From an uncultured bacterium (GTDB taxonomy: Bacteria > Bacillota > Clostridia > TANB77 > CAG-508), in assembly GCA_905215935.1 (NCBI GenBank), contig CAJMRY010000001.1, positions 248,001 through 312,000 on the forward strand: a stretch of DNA of 64,000 bases, in the 5' to 3' direction. The position numbers and the translations under genes are program-made. The notes below the pieces were generated by a model, which was not told where the DNA came from, made no database searches, and was given only the letters and a program-made list of their open reading frames with translations. Shown piece after piece: positions 8,590 through 18,566 of this stretch (positions within the stretch are counted from its first letter, which is position 1; the number at the start of each line of letters is the position of its first letter).

Positions 8590-8656
8590 TTTATAGCTTA
8601 TTAAAAAATATATATAACAATTAGTTAGGCGATAACATTATCACTAAAATAAAAAA
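8590..8656. repeat. Partial copy of the palindromic intergenic element
   Basis: Contains AAAAAATATATATAACAATTAGTTAGGC followed by GATAACATTATCACTAAAA, matching the right arm and right flank of the copy at 54548-54614; the left arm is missing or eroded. The remainder of the 8401-8775 gap is AT-rich, with one imperfect 14-bp inverted repeat near 8661-8698 and no visible gene. Confidence 0.55.
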
Positions 8657-8775
8657 CAATCAATTTAGTAAATATAACATTCTTCACTAAACCAATTGTA
8701 TTTCACTATAATATAAAATCTTTACCTATTCTTTCATATATTCTATTTTCTAAAAACTTGAATGCAAAAAATATT

Positions 8776-9222
8776 TTATGAAATCTCCATATATTTATTT
8801 ATACACTTTTCACAAACACATTTATTATTTTTCTCTTCTAACCATCTTGCATCTTTTCCTACTTTTTTATAATAATCTATAATTGCTGCTCTAATTCCTT
8901 CTTCTGCTAATAATGAACAGTGCAGTTTAGAAGTAGGTAACCCATCTAAGGCATCTGTAACTACTTTATTAGTAATATTTAAAGCGTCTTCTATGTGTTT
9001 ACCTTTTATAAGCTCTGTTGCCATACTACTTGTTGCTATTGCTGCACCACATCCAAATGTCTTAAATTTTGCATCTACAATAATATTTTCTTTTATTTTT
9101 AAATAAATTTTCATTATATCTCCACAAGTTTTATTTCCTACTTCTCCTATACCATCTGCATTTTCTATTTCTCCGACATTTCTTGGATTATAAAAATAAT
9201 CTATAACTTTCTCAGAATACAT
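8776..9222 (-). CDS. nifU: NifU/IscU-like Fe-S cluster scaffold
   Basis: Scaffold that receives sulfur from the adjacent desulfurase and builds Fe-S clusters. Contains YFYNPRNVGEIENADGIGEVGNKTCGD (first cluster Cys and Asp), KFKTFGCGAAIATSS (second Cys) and KLHCSLLAEEGIRAA (third Cys). An extra C-terminal CVCEKC motif follows, a feature of some clostridial NifU proteins. The start used is the ATG preceded by AAGGAGAG; the RBS overlaps the end of nifS, so the two are coupled. Confidence 0.92.
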   Translation of the reverse strand: MYSEKVIDYFYNPRNVGEIENADGIGEVGNKTCGDIMKIYLKIKENIIVDAKFKTFGCGAAIATSSMATELIKGKHIEDALNITNKVVTDALDGLPTSKLHCSLLAEEGIRAAIIDYYKKVGKDARWLEEKNNKCVCEKCINKYMEIS

Positions 9223-9223
9223 T

Positions 9224-10417
9224 TTACTCTCCTTTTTCATTATTAATTGTTTTTACATACTTCTCATATAAAGGCGACATATTTCTTAACTTCTGTACAA
9301 TCTCTACTAAACATTCTACTAAATAATCTATATCTTCTTTAGTATTTTCTTCTCCTATTGTAATTCTTAACGAACCATGTGCTATCTCGTGTGGAAGACC
9401 AATTGCAAGTAATACATGTGATGGATTCATAGAACCTGATGCACATGCAGATCCAGTAGATGCACATATTCCTTTAAAATCCAAGTTAAGAAGTAATGCT
9501 TCTCCTTCTATAAATTTAAAAGAAATATTGCTATTACCTGGAAGTCTTTTAGTTCTATGTCCATTTAACCTTATATAAGGGATTTTCTCTTCTACACTCT
9601 TTATATAATAATCTCTTAAATTAGTAAGTTTTTCATTATATTCATCAAAATTTTCATAAATCCTTTCAATTGCAGTTCCAAGTCCAACAATTCCTGCTAC
9701 ATTTTCAGTTCCCGCTCTTTTATCTCTTTCTTGATGGCCTCCATCTTGTAATTTATCAAACTTGATGCCTTCTTTTACATATAAAGCTCCTATACCTTTT
9801 GGTCCATAAAATTTATGTGCAGACATAGAAAGTGCATCTATATTTAATTTTTGCACATCTATTCTTACATTTCCAATTGCTTGAACACTGTCTGTATGAA
9901 ATATTATATTGTTTTCCTTTGCTATTTTTCCTATTTCTTCTATTGGCTGAATAGTTCCAATTTCATTATTTGCATACATTATTGTAATTAGTATTGTATC
10001 ATTTGTAATTGAACTTTTTAATTCTTCTAGATTAATAATTCCATCTTCATCTACATTTAAATATGTTACTTTAAATCCCTGCTTTTCTAATGTTTTACAA
10101 CTATTTAATACTGCATGATGTTCTATTTTGCTTGTTATAATATGATTTCCTTTTTCTTTATTTGCATATGCAATTCCTTTTATTGCTAAGTTATCACTTT
10201 CACTTCCACATGCTGTAAAATATATATCTTTAGGATTTGCATTAATAACTTTTGCAACTTTATTTCTCGCATCTTCTATGGCTCTTTTAGATTTTCTTCC
10301 AATACTATAAATTGAAGAAGCATTTCCATAGTCTATTCCAAAATATGGGATCATATCTTTTATTACTTCTTCGTTTACTTTTGTTGTTGCTGCATGGTCA
10401 AAATACCTAATTTTCAT
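9224..10417 (-). CDS. nifS: Cysteine desulfurase
   Basis: PLP enzyme that releases sulfur from cysteine for Fe-S assembly. Full length (397 aa). N-terminal YFDHAATTKVNEEV, PLP-binding HTDSVQAIGN and the lysine motif SMSAHKFYGPKGIGALYV; the sulfur-accepting Cys lies in the GSACASGSMNPSHVL loop, typical of NifS/IscS. Overlaps the RBS of nifU downstream. No IscR-like regulator is adjacent. Confidence 0.95.
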   Translation of the reverse strand: MKIRYFDHAATTKVNEEVIKDMIPYFGIDYGNASSIYSIGRKSKRAIEDARNKVAKVINANPKDIYFTACGSESDNLAIKGIAYANKEKGNHIITSKIEHHAVLNSCKTLEKQGFKVTYLNVDEDGIINLEELKSSITNDTILITIMYANNEIGTIQPIEEIGKIAKENNIIFHTDSVQAIGNVRIDVQKLNIDALSMSAHKFYGPKGIGALYVKEGIKFDKLQDGGHQERDKRAGTENVAGIVGLGTAIERIYENFDEYNEKLTNLRDYYIKSVEEKIPYIRLNGHRTKRLPGNSNISFKFIEGEALLLNLDFKGICASTGSACASGSMNPSHVLLAIGLPHEIAHGSLRITIGEENTKEDIDYLVECLVEIVQKLRNMSPLYEKYVKTINNEKGE

Positions 10418-10583
10418 AGTTTTTCACTTCTCTTTCTTATATTTACTATATAAAGTTTAAAATATTTTTCCTAATATTTATTATACTTTGACCTTTACTT
10501 TATTATGCAATAAATTTACACAGTTATTTCATATACTTCAAAAAATTATAATAAGAGGTATTTAATTCTTTATAAAATATAAA

Positions 10584-10620
10584 ACTAGTAAAAAAGCTTT
10601 TTAGACTTTTTTACTAGTTT
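10584..10620 (-). terminator. Terminator
   Basis: A 13-bp stem ACTAGTAAAAAAG / CTTTTTTACTAGT, located after the stop of the membrane protein gene on the minus strand. Confidence 0.8.
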
Positions 10621-10636
10621 TTTAAATACTATATTT

Positions 10637-10975
10637 TTATCCTTGCTCTGCCCATCTTAAAACTCTTATATTTCTATAAGTTTCTAATACTTGTCTATAT
10701 TTAGAATATTCTTCTTCCCAAATGGCATTTGGAATTTTATCGAATGCATTAAATACATCTTCTGCTTGTGTTAAGAATATAATTTGTTGCTGTGTATTCA
10801 TATGTTCATATTGTTTAGATAATCTATATAATTTATCTAAAGTTTTATTCGCCTCTATAAAACTCCAGAAATCTTTTACATTCATTCCAGCAAGTTTAAT
10901 TTGCATAATTGCATATCCTATTAATCCAAATATAATTAAAATTAATGTATAAATAATAATGGTTAGTATAGTCAT
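10637..10975 (-). CDS. Hypothetical single-pass membrane protein
   Basis: The start chosen is the ATG with an AAGGTGG RBS rather than an ATG 19 codons upstream. An N-terminal hydrophobic helix (ILTIIIYTLILIIFGLIGYAIM) is followed by a soluble helical domain of about 85 residues (MNVKDFWSFIEANKTLDKLYRLSKQYEHM, then FLTQAEDVFNAFDKIP). No known motif. Monocistronic, divergent from the CDF transporter. Function unknown. Confidence 0.65.
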   Translation of the reverse strand: MTILTIIIYTLILIIFGLIGYAIMQIKLAGMNVKDFWSFIEANKTLDKLYRLSKQYEHMNTQQQIIFLTQAEDVFNAFDKIPNAIWEEEYSKYRQVLETYRNIRVLRWAEQG

Positions 10976-11154
10976 TTTTACCACCTTCTTACTAATATAC
11001 TTAATTATACCACATCTGTAATATTTTTGCAAACTTTTCGTAACATTTCCGTAACATACATTTTATGGTAATTCTACAATTTATTTTATTTTTCTGTTTC
11101 ATTTACTTACAATATATGGTATAATAGTTTAATATTTTTGATTGGAGTAATTTT

Positions 11155-12013
11155 ATGGATAGATATAAAAAAACTAAAAAAGCCGGTATTCTAGGAATAT
11201 TTGGGAATATCTTTTTATTAATAATTAAAGCCATTGTTGGTTTTATTAGCGGGAGTCAATCAATGATTGCAGATGCTGCTAATAGTGCAGGTGATATCTT
11301 TGCTTCTTTAATGACGTTTATTGGAAATAAAATAGCTAGTGAACCTCAAGATGAAACACATAATTTTGGTCATGGAAAGGCAGAATATATATTTTCTTTG
11401 TTTATAAGCATTTCTATGATTATTGTTGCTTTTAAATTGCTATATGACTCTATTTTCTCACTTGTTAACAATAATAAATTTGAGTCTTCTATATTCTTAA
11501 TTATAGTTTGTATTATTACTATAATAGTAAAACTTTGTTTATTTTTATATACAAATTCGTTATCTAAAAAGTATCCCAATATACTTTTAGAAGCAAATAA
11601 AAAAGACCACAGAAATGATTGTATAGTAACTACATTTACACTAACTTCTATACTCCTTAGCTTCTTTAATATTTATTGGTTTGATCGGTATTGTTGGAAT
11701 AGGAATTTCTTTATGGATATGTTATACAGGAGTTAAAATATTCATAGAAAGCTATAATGTTTTAATGGATATATCAATAGATACTAAAACAAAAGATATG
11801 ATTTTGGATTTAGCACATACTTATAAAGAAATTAAAAAATTGGATAATATTTCTTCTACACCTGTTGGGTATCAATATGTTGTTGTTTTAACTATATATG
11901 TAGATGGAAATATGACTACATTTGCAAGCCATGAACTTGCAGATAAATTAGAGAAAGATATTGATAAATTAGATAAAGTTTATAAAACTATTATTCATGT
12001 TAATCCTATTTAA
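11155..12013 (+). CDS. Cation diffusion facilitator (CDF) transporter, one CGGT four-base site
   Basis: CDF family proton-coupled divalent metal exporter. Membrane helices at the N-terminus; metal-site motifs IADAANSAGD in TM2 and KKDHRNDCIVT in TM5; HNFGHGKAEY between TM2 and TM3; a C-terminal cytoplasmic domain (HTYKEIKKLDN ... YVVVLTIYVDGN). The conventional frame is lost after NIYWFD at an in-frame CGG; decoding CGGT as Gly gives WFDGIVGIGISLW, the normal TM6 sequence. Total length is 3n+1, as one four-base codon predicts. DxxxD in TM5 hints at Mn or Fe rather than Zn, weakly. Confidence 0.88.
11686..11689 (+). other. CGGT read as Gly (site 2, CDF transporter)
   Basis: Preceding codon GAT. 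Restores IYWFD-G-IVGIGIS. Confidence 0.85.
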
Positions 12014-12048
12014 AAAGAAAATAGTCTAAAATAGGGTATCAAAAACAG

Positions 12049-12081
12049 AAAATCCAGCTCAAAATAAAGAGCCTGGATTTT
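12049..12081. terminator. Bidirectional terminator
   Basis: AAAATCCAGCTC / GAGCCTGGATTTT stem between convergent genes. Confidence 0.8.
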
Positions 12082-12088
12082 CTTATTT

Positions 12089-12427
12089 TTAATACCAATA
12101 AGCTAATTTTAAAAATGAATTAACAAGCTTAGTCTGCTCTTCTAATTCTTCTACTTTAGATATATTATATTTCTTCTCTGGCTTAATATCTCTTGAACTT
12201 AATGTCCATAAAAAAGATTTAATTCTAGGAAATCTATTAACATTTTCATTCATAAAATATACTAAATCACATAAGCTCTTATAAATATCACTTTTCATAT
12301 CTTTTTCTCTTCGAAATTTCTCCAAATCTAATATTAACTCAAATGGTTTTGCAATTTTTAGTCTATAGTTATCTTCATTAAATGAATTGCAAAAATTTAT
12401 ATAACTTTCACAAAATATCCTATACAT
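12089..12427 (-). CDS. Hypothetical protein (112 aa)
   Basis: Soluble, helical, no recognised motif. Sequence includes RIFCESYINFCNSFNEDNYRLKI and EKKYNISKVEELEEQTKLVNSF. Codon use is like the host. Lies between the CDF gene (convergent) and clpC (same strand, separated by a terminator). RBS weak (AGGGAAAAAT). No functional inference possible from context. Confidence 0.5.
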   Translation of the reverse strand: MYRIFCESYINFCNSFNEDNYRLKIAKPFELILDLEKFRREKDMKSDIYKSLCDLVYFMNENVNRFPRIKSFLWTLSSRDIKPEKKYNISKVEELEEQTKLVNSFLKLAYWY

Positions 12428-12467
12428 TATATTTTTCCCTATAAATATCTACCCACATAATAACATA

Positions 12468-12497
12468 AAGGTAGCCTACTTTTCAAAGGCTACCTTT
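12468..12497 (-). terminator. Terminator of the ctsR operon
   Basis: Stem AAAGGTAGCC / GGCTACCTTT directly after the clpC stop on the minus strand. Confidence 0.85.
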
Positions 12498-12503
12498 ATA
12501 TTA

Positions 12504-14960
12504 CTACTTCTTTATAATCTCAATCTTATCATCTTTTACTAAGGCTTTTACAACTTCCCCTGGTTTTACTATTCCATCTAAAATGCTTTCAGCTATTTTG
12601 TCTTCTAAATTACTTTGAATTGCTCTTCTCAATGGCCTTGCACCATAGTTTGTATCGATTCCTTTTTTAGCAATTAATTCCTTTACCTCATCATCTATTT
12701 CTACAATCATATTTTGTTCTTCTAATCTTTTTTTAACTTGTTTTAGCATAATATCTATAATTTGTTTAATCTCTTCATCCACTAATTTATGGAATACTAT
12801 AATTTCATCTATACGATTTATAAATTCTGGTCTAAATTCCTTTTTTAGTTCAGATAGAACATCTTTTTTTACATTTTCATATTCTTTTTCCATAGCTTCA
12901 TCTGAATTTTGATTTTTAGTAAATCCTAATGTCTTTTTATCTGTTATCATTCTTGCCCCTACATTTGATGTCATAATAACAACTGTATTTTTGAAATTTA
13001 CAGTTCTTCCTTGGCTATCTGTTAATCTTCCATCTTCTAATATTTGAAGTAACATATTCATAACATCAGGATGAGCTTTTTCTATTTCATCAAATAATAT
13101 AACTGAATATGGTTTTCTTCTTATTTTTTCTGTTAATTGTCCTCCTTCATCAAAACCTACATATCCTGGAGGTGAGCCTATTAATTTAGATACTGAATGT
13201 GGTTCCATATATTCAGACATATCAACTCTTATCATAGCATCTTCATTTCCAAATAGCGATTCTGCTAGTGCTTTTGATAGCTCTGTTTTACCAACGCCTG
13301 TTGGTCCTAAAAATAAGAATGAACCAATTGGCCTATTAGGATCTTTTAATCCTACCCTACCTCTTCTTATAGCTTTTGCGACTGCTTCAACTGCTTCTTT
13401 TTGCCCAATAACCCTTTTATGCAAAGCATCTTCTAAATGTTTTAATTTTTCATTTTCATCTTCTGTCAATTTCTTTACTGGAATTTTTGTCCAACTTGCA
13501 ATAACATCTGCAATATCTTCTGTAGTTAGAGTTGTTACACTACGACTATTTTTATTTTCCCACTTTTGTTTATCTTTTTCTAATTTTTCTTTTGCCATTT
13601 TTTCTTTATCTCTTAAACTTGCAGCTTTTTCAAAATCTTGAGAACGTATCGCTTCATCTTTCTCTTTTTCATACTTAGTGATTTTATCTTCTAATTCCTT
13701 TAAATTTTCTGGTCTTGTATATGTTCTCATTTTAACTCTAGAAGATGCTTCATCAATTAAATCTATTGCTTTATCTGGTAAATACCTATCATTAATATAT
13801 CTTACAGATAAATTAACAGCTGCTTCTATTGCTTCATCTGTAATTTTTACATTATGGTGAGCTTCATATTTATCACGAATTCCTTCTAGAATTTTTATTG
13901 TATCTTCTTTAGATGGCTCTTGCAAAGTGACTGGACTAAATCTTCTTTCCAAAGCTGCATCTTTTTCAATATATTTTCTATATTCATTTAATGTAGTTGC
14001 ACCTATAACCTTAATTTCTCCTCTTGCTAAAAGTGGCTTCAAAATATTTGCAGCGTCTACTGCACCTTCTGCAGAACCTGCTCCTACTATTGTATGAATT
14101 TCATCTATAAATAAAATTACATCTCCTGCTTTTTTTACTTCATTTAAAGATTTCTTTATTCTTTCTTCAAAATCTCCACGATATTTTGCTCCTGCTACCA
14201 TGCTAGAAATATCTATACTTACAACTCTTTTATTTTTTAACATTTCTGGAACATCTTCTGATACTATTTTTTGTGCTAATCCTTCTATTACAGCTGTTTT
14301 ACCTACACCTGGTTCTCCTATTAAACAAGGATTATTTTTAGTCCTTCTAGATAAAATTTGAATTACTCTTTCTATTTCATCATTTCTACCTATAACAGGA
14401 TCTAATTTTCCCTCTTTAGCTTGTTTAGTTAAATCTGTTCCAAATTGATTTAATGTATTTGTTGAATTATAACTTCCAAAACCTTTATTATTATTTTGTT
14501 TTTCTCCTGCATAAGTTTCATCTTCATTTATTACTTTTACAATTTCATTGTATAATTTTTGAGGATTTACATTTAAATCCATCATAATACGAACAGCTAT
14601 ACTGTCACCTTCTAACATTATTCCTATTAATAAATGTTCTGTTCCTATATATTCTGTTCCAAGTTTTCTTGCTTCTCTAAAAGCATTTTCTATAACTCGT
14701 TTTGTTCTAGGTGTAAAACCTATAGTAGTATCACCACTTGGATTGCTACTTGCTCTTCCTATTAACTCTTCTATTTCTTCTAATATACTTTCTGGAGTTA
14801 TATTCTGATTTTCTAAAACTTTACTTGCAACACCTGTTCCTTCTTTACAAAGACCATATAAAAGGTGTTCTGTTCCTATATAATTATGTCCAAGCTCATT
14901 TGCTAATTCATTTGCAATTTCTATTGTTTTTTGAGCTCTATTGGTAAATTTATATGTCAT
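12504..14960 (-). CDS. clpC: ClpC AAA+ unfoldase
   Basis: Hsp100 unfoldase that feeds substrates to ClpP. Full length (818 aa). N-terminal Clp-N repeats (residues 1-150), NBD1 with Walker A GEPGVGKTA and Walker B ILFIDEIHT, a middle UVR-like coiled coil (EAIRSQDFEKAASLRDKEKMAKEKLEKD), NBD2 with Walker A GPTGVGKTE and VILFDEIEKAHPD, and a C-terminal D2-small domain. The middle domain is the ClpC type (adaptor binding), not the long ClpB coiled coil. Last gene of ctsR-mcsA-mcsB-clpC. Contains no in-frame CGG over 818 codons. Confidence 0.97.
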   Translation of the reverse strand: MTYKFTNRAQKTIEIANELANELGHNYIGTEHLLYGLCKEGTGVASKVLENQNITPESILEEIEELIGRASSNPSGDTTIGFTPRTKRVIENAFREARKLGTEYIGTEHLLIGIMLEGDSIAVRIMMDLNVNPQKLYNEIVKVINEDETYAGEKQNNNKGFGSYNSTNTLNQFGTDLTKQAKEGKLDPVIGRNDEIERVIQILSRRTKNNPCLIGEPGVGKTAVIEGLAQKIVSEDVPEMLKNKRVVSIDISSMVAGAKYRGDFEERIKKSLNEVKKAGDVILFIDEIHTIVGAGSAEGAVDAANILKPLLARGEIKVIGATTLNEYRKYIEKDAALERRFSPVTLQEPSKEDTIKILEGIRDKYEAHHNVKITDEAIEAAVNLSVRYINDRYLPDKAIDLIDEASSRVKMRTYTRPENLKELEDKITKYEKEKDEAIRSQDFEKAASLRDKEKMAKEKLEKDKQKWENKNSRSVTTLTTEDIADVIASWTKIPVKKLTEDENEKLKHLEDALHKRVIGQKEAVEAVAKAIRRGRVGLKDPNRPIGSFLFLGPTGVGKTELSKALAESLFGNEDAMIRVDMSEYMEPHSVSKLIGSPPGYVGFDEGGQLTEKIRRKPYSVILFDEIEKAHPDVMNMLLQILEDGRLTDSQGRTVNFKNTVVIMTSNVGARMITDKKTLGFTKNQNSDEAMEKEYENVKKDVLSELKKEFRPEFINRIDEIIVFHKLVDEEIKQIIDIMLKQVKKRLEEQNMIVEIDDEVKELIAKKGIDTNYGARPLRRAIQSNLEDKIAESILDGIVKPGEVVKALVKDDKIEIIKK

Positions 14961-14977
14961 AATTTTCCCTCCTTAAT

Positions 14978-16003
14978 TTATACTATTTCTTCTTTTATAA
15001 TCTTTTTTATAATCTCTGCTCTTTTAATATCTCTTTCTTCGCCAGCTAATATCTTTCCAAAATATTTTTGCAAATTACCTGGTTTAGTATATAATTGTAA
15101 TTTATTTACCTTCATATCATTTAATTCTTTAATTATTCCTAAATCTGTTCCAAGTTTTACATCTGATAATAACCTTCTACATTCTTCAGATGATAATTTA
15201 CTTGAATATGATAGCAATCCATATGCTCTATACACACGGTTTTCCAAATCTATTTGCTTTTTTCCCAAATATTTTCTTGCAAGTCTTTCTTGCTGTATTA
15301 CCTTTTCTGTTATTGCTCTAACATTTTTTATAATTTCTTGTTCACTAATTCCTAATGATTGATTATTAAAAATTTGATATATATTTCCTTGACTTTGAGA
15401 ACCCTCACCATAAATTCCTCTAATATTCATTCCAAAATTATTTGCAGCTTGCAAAACTTTACCTATATTTCCTGTTGCTGTAAGTGCTGGCAAATGAACC
15501 ATTACAGATGCTCTCATTCCAGTTCCAACATTAGTTGGACATGATGTTAAATATCCATATTTATTACTATATGCATAATTTATTAAGTTTTCTAATTTTT
15601 CATCTATTTCTACACTTAAATTTAACAAATTTTCTAAATCTAATCCTGCTGAAAATACTTGCATACGGATATGATCTTCTTCATTAAGCATTATACATAT
15701 ATTTTCATCATCATTAATTAAAATTGCTTTGTTTTCTTTTTTAGACATAGCAAATTCTGGACTTAGTAAGTGTTTTTCTATTAAACTAATTTTAGTAATA
15801 TCATCTATATCTTCTAATTTTATAAATTTTAATCCATATCCTAAACTAGGTGTTATTTCTTCTATTTTTTTTAATATATTTCTACTTTCCTCTTTACTAT
15901 ATTTATTTGGAAATTCAAACTCTTTTATATTTCTTGCAAGTCTTATTCTTGTACTAAGAACAACATCAGATTCCTTGCCATTTTGTAAATACCAATTACT
16001 CAT
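14978..16003 (-). CDS. mcsB: Protein arginine kinase McsB
   Basis: ATP:guanido phosphotransferase family; phosphorylates arginines on proteins, marking them for ClpC. N-terminal VVLSTRIRLARNI signature and the catalytic-site segment SCPTNVGTGMRASVMVHLP, with GEGSQSQGNIYQ downstream. 341 aa, normal. 17 bp upstream of clpC; preceded by mcsA. RBS AAGGAGG. Confidence 0.95.
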   Translation of the reverse strand: MSNWYLQNGKESDVVLSTRIRLARNIKEFEFPNKYSKEESRNILKKIEEITPSLGYGLKFIKLEDIDDITKISLIEKHLLSPEFAMSKKENKAILINDDENICIMLNEEDHIRMQVFSAGLDLENLLNLSVEIDEKLENLINYAYSNKYGYLTSCPTNVGTGMRASVMVHLPALTATGNIGKVLQAANNFGMNIRGIYGEGSQSQGNIYQIFNNQSLGISEQEIIKNVRAITEKVIQQERLARKYLGKKQIDLENRVYRAYGLLSYSSKLSSEECRRLLSDVKLGTDLGIIKELNDMKVNKLQLYTKPGNLQKYFGKILAGEERDIKRAEIIKKIIKEEIV

Positions 16004-16129
16004 ATACTTTTAAACCTCCTTATTATATTTCAATCTCATATTTTAAGTATGTTAATTTTATATTTTAATCTGAATAATAATCTTTATATTACATTTTGTA
16101 TTCTGGGACATTTAATTACATATCAAATA

Positions 16130-16681
16130 TTATTTATCAGACTTATCATTCTTCTTTTCTAATTTTTTTATTTCGTCTCTTATTTTAGCTGCATCTTCAT
16201 ATCTTTCTTCTTTTATAGCTTGTTTTAAATCTCCACTTAATTTTTCAAGTACACTTACTTCTTTATTTTCTTTTTCAGGGTCTATATTAATTTTATTTTC
16301 TTTTATATATTTAGGCTTCCTTCCAATATGCATAGATGAACCATGAAGATTTTTTACTAAATGATTAATCTTTTCATTAAATGTTTCATAACAATTTTCA
16401 CATCCAAACTTACCATTTTCTACAAATTCATCATATGTTAATCCACATTTACTACACTTAAGTGTATTTTGTTTTATAAAACTCGGCATAAATGAATCAT
16501 TATATTCTTCTAATAAATCTCCTAAAAAACTAGAAAAGTTAATTGGCATATTAAAATTCATATCATCTATCCCCATTTCTTTTGCACATTCACTACAAAG
16601 TATCATTTCTTTTTTTACACCATTAATAATTTGTGTATATCTTACATTTCCTTCGTGATTTCCACAATTTTGACATAACAT
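16130..16681 (-). CDS. mcsA: McsA, zinc-finger activator of McsB
   Basis: Activator of the McsB kinase and ClpC adaptor. Four CxxC zinc-binding pairs (CQNCGNHEG, CSECAKEMG, CSKCGLTYDEF, CENCYETF) and a C-terminal UVR motif (LKQAIKEERYEDAAKIRDEIKKLE). The start used is the ATG with a perfect AAAGGAGG RBS; an upstream in-frame ATG would overlap ctsR more deeply and lacks an RBS. Confidence 0.95.
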   Translation of the reverse strand: MLCQNCGNHEGNVRYTQIINGVKKEMILCSECAKEMGIDDMNFNMPINFSSFLGDLLEEYNDSFMPSFIKQNTLKCSKCGLTYDEFVENGKFGCENCYETFNEKINHLVKNLHGSSMHIGRKPKYIKENKINIDPEKENKEVSVLEKLSGDLKQAIKEERYEDAAKIRDEIKKLEKKNDKSDK

Positions 16682-16695
16682 AATAAATCCTCCTT

Positions 16696-17148
16696 TTAAT
16701 CTTCTATAAGATTTAATAACATATTTTTTAATATATTTGCTCTTAGGCAATCCTTATATTCATGTGGTATATTAAGTACATTGTCACTTGTTGCTACTTT
16801 TAAAAGCTTTGCTTCTTTTTCTGAAATAATGTTATATGATAAGAAATTACTTATATAAATATCTACTTCCTGTGATGTTATTTTATCCTCAAGACTTGCA
16901 ATAATATGCATAATGTATTTGCTTCTTGTCATATCTATTTTTTTTATTCTGATATGACCACCACCACCACGTTTACTTTCTACATAATATCCTTGAGATG
17001 GCTTGAATCTAGTAGAAATTACATAGTTTATTTGTGATGGTACACAATTAAAATATTCAGCTAAATCGTTTCTTTGTATTTCTATATATTCATCTTCTTC
17101 ATTAAATAACTCTTTTATAAATTCTTCTATCATATCTGACATCCTCAT
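16696..17148 (-). CDS. ctsR: CtsR class III stress repressor
   Basis: Winged-helix repressor of clp genes. The signature N-terminus (SDMIEEFIKELF), the DNA-binding ETxIxRNDLAEYFNCVPSQINYVISTRF-like segment and the wing YYVESKRGGGGHIRIKKI are all present. The glycine-rich wing (RGGGG) is the McsB/heat-sensing loop in the family. First gene of the operon; its own promoter carries a CtsR operator, so autoregulation is expected. Confidence 0.95.
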   Translation of the reverse strand: MRMSDMIEEFIKELFNEEDEYIEIQRNDLAEYFNCVPSQINYVISTRFKPSQGYYVESKRGGGGHIRIKKIDMTRSKYIMHIIASLEDKITSQEVDIYISNFLSYNIISEKEAKLLKVATSDNVLNIPHEYKDCLRANILKNMLLNLIED

Positions 17149-17233
17149 TATTTACGCCTCTTTTCTGTATATTTATTTTTATATTTCTATTTAATTTTTT
17201 ATGCATCTATAATTTCGTTTTAGTTTTTCTGAC

Positions 17234-17287
17234 TTTGACTTTCTTTGACCTATAATGATATTATACTCTCCTTTTTTATTTTGTCAA
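17234..17287 (-). promoter_or_regulatory. SigA promoter and CtsR operator for ctsR-mcsA-mcsB-clpC
   Basis: Minus strand: -35 TTGACA (17282-17287), 16-bp spacer, -10 TATAAT (17260-17265), then a perfect CtsR heptad repeat GGTCAAA-GAA-AGTCAAA (17234-17250) just downstream of the -10. This matches the known operator consensus RGTCAAA-NAN-RGTCAAA and its repressing position. Confidence 0.92.
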
Positions 17288-17369
17288 TAGTTAAATGCAA
17301 ATTCTCTGATTTATGTATAGTATAAAAAATGAATTCATTTCTATGTACAGCAGATGTATAATATTACAT

Positions 17370-17528
17370 CTACTTTTCTTTTGTCATATTATCCATATCT
17401 TCTGCTCTTTGTTTTTGCTTCGATAATGTAAGCCAAGCAAAATAAGAAGAGACAAATTCACCATACTTTGTAGCATCTTCTATCTCTCCTATTTCATTTT
17501 TTAATTTATTCAATTCTTTATCATTCAT
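17370..17528 (-). CDS. Small hypothetical protein (52 aa)
   Basis: ATG preceded by AAGGTG at a suitable distance; 52 open codons. Hydrophilic and helical: MNDKELNKLKNEIGEIEDA, then TKYGEFVSSYFAWLTLSKQKQR and a charged end. No membrane segment or motif. Lies between ctsR and the HAD gene, same strand as both. Function unknown; low-complexity codon use fits the host. Confidence 0.55.
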   Translation of the reverse strand: MNDKELNKLKNEIGEIEDATKYGEFVSSYFAWLTLSKQKQRAEDMDNMTKEK

Positions 17529-17693
17529 ATAACATGCACCTTGTAATAATATTTAGGTTTTTAAAAGGTTACCTATAAACCTTATTTAAATTATATCTAT
17601 GATATAATTATGTGCACGTTATAAATTATTATACTTTTATAATACTATTTAATATTAAATTTCAACTTTTATAAAATTTTAAAATCATCTATT

Positions 17694-18566
17694 TTATATT
17701 ACATACTCTTCAATTGCCTGTGCAACTCCATCTGAATCATTATCTTTAACAACAATATTTCCAAACTCTTTAACATATTCTGCACTATTTCCCATCACTA
17801 CTCCAAGTCCTGCACTTTCTAGCATTTCTTTATCATTTATATTATCACCTATTGCAACAACTTCACTTGTTCGAATATTTAATTTATTCATCAAAACTTT
17901 AATTGCATTCCATTTGTTTACATCATTTTTTGTAATTTCAGTATAATAATATTTTAATTCTACATCTTCATCATTTACTTTTATCATTTTTCTAGACATA
18001 TGTCCTACATCTAATACATCTATATCTTCAATTTGTCTTAATCTTTCTATAATACGATTAAAAATTAATAAATTATCATCATATATAGTAACTTTTATAT
18101 AATTATTACTGTTATCGTTTTTTATAAAATTATATAAATCTTCTACTACTCTTATGTTAGTTTTATATTTACTATCCTTTTTTTCATTTTCTTGTTTATA
18201 AAATAAAGCACTATATTCAATTGTTCTTGTTAATATTTGTGTTTCTGTATAAATATTATAATATATATTATTTTGCTCACAAACTTCTATTATTTCTAAA
18301 ATTTTCTCTTTATTTATAAATTTATTGTATAGAATTTCATCGTTTTTCATATCATATAAAATAGCACCATTACCACATATACTATAATTCTCCGAATTTA
18401 TTTCTTTTGCAAAACTTTTTACAGATGTTATGTGTCTACCAGAGGCAATTATAACTTCAATTCCGTTTTCTTTTGCCTTTTCTATTGCATTTTTATTTTT
18501 GTCAGATATTTTTCCATATGAATTTAATAATGTACCATCTAAATCTATTGCAATTAGTTTATACAT
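17694..18566 (-). CDS. Cof-type HAD-superfamily phosphatase
   Basis: Haloacid-dehalogenase phosphatase of the Cof/YkrA class, probably acting on sugar phosphates or flavin/PLP-type phosphates. Motif I IDLDGTLLNS with nucleophile Asp; motif II IIASGR; motif III Lys region NKWNAIKVLMNKLNI; motif IV VVAIGDNINDKEMLESAG. A large C2 cap lies between motifs II and III. The start used is the ATG with an AGGAG RBS; an upstream in-frame ATG lacks one. Confidence 0.88.
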   Translation of the reverse strand: MYKLIAIDLDGTLLNSYGKISDKNKNAIEKAKENGIEVIIASGRHITSVKSFAKEINSENYSICGNGAILYDMKNDEILYNKFINKEKILEIIEVCEQNNIYYNIYTETQILTRTIEYSALFYKQENEKKDSKYKTNIRVVEDLYNFIKNDNSNNYIKVTIYDDNLLIFNRIIERLRQIEDIDVLDVGHMSRKMIKVNDEDVELKYYYTEITKNDVNKWNAIKVLMNKLNIRTSEVVAIGDNINDKEMLESAGLGVVMGNSAEYVKEFGNIVVKDNDSDGVAQAIEEYVI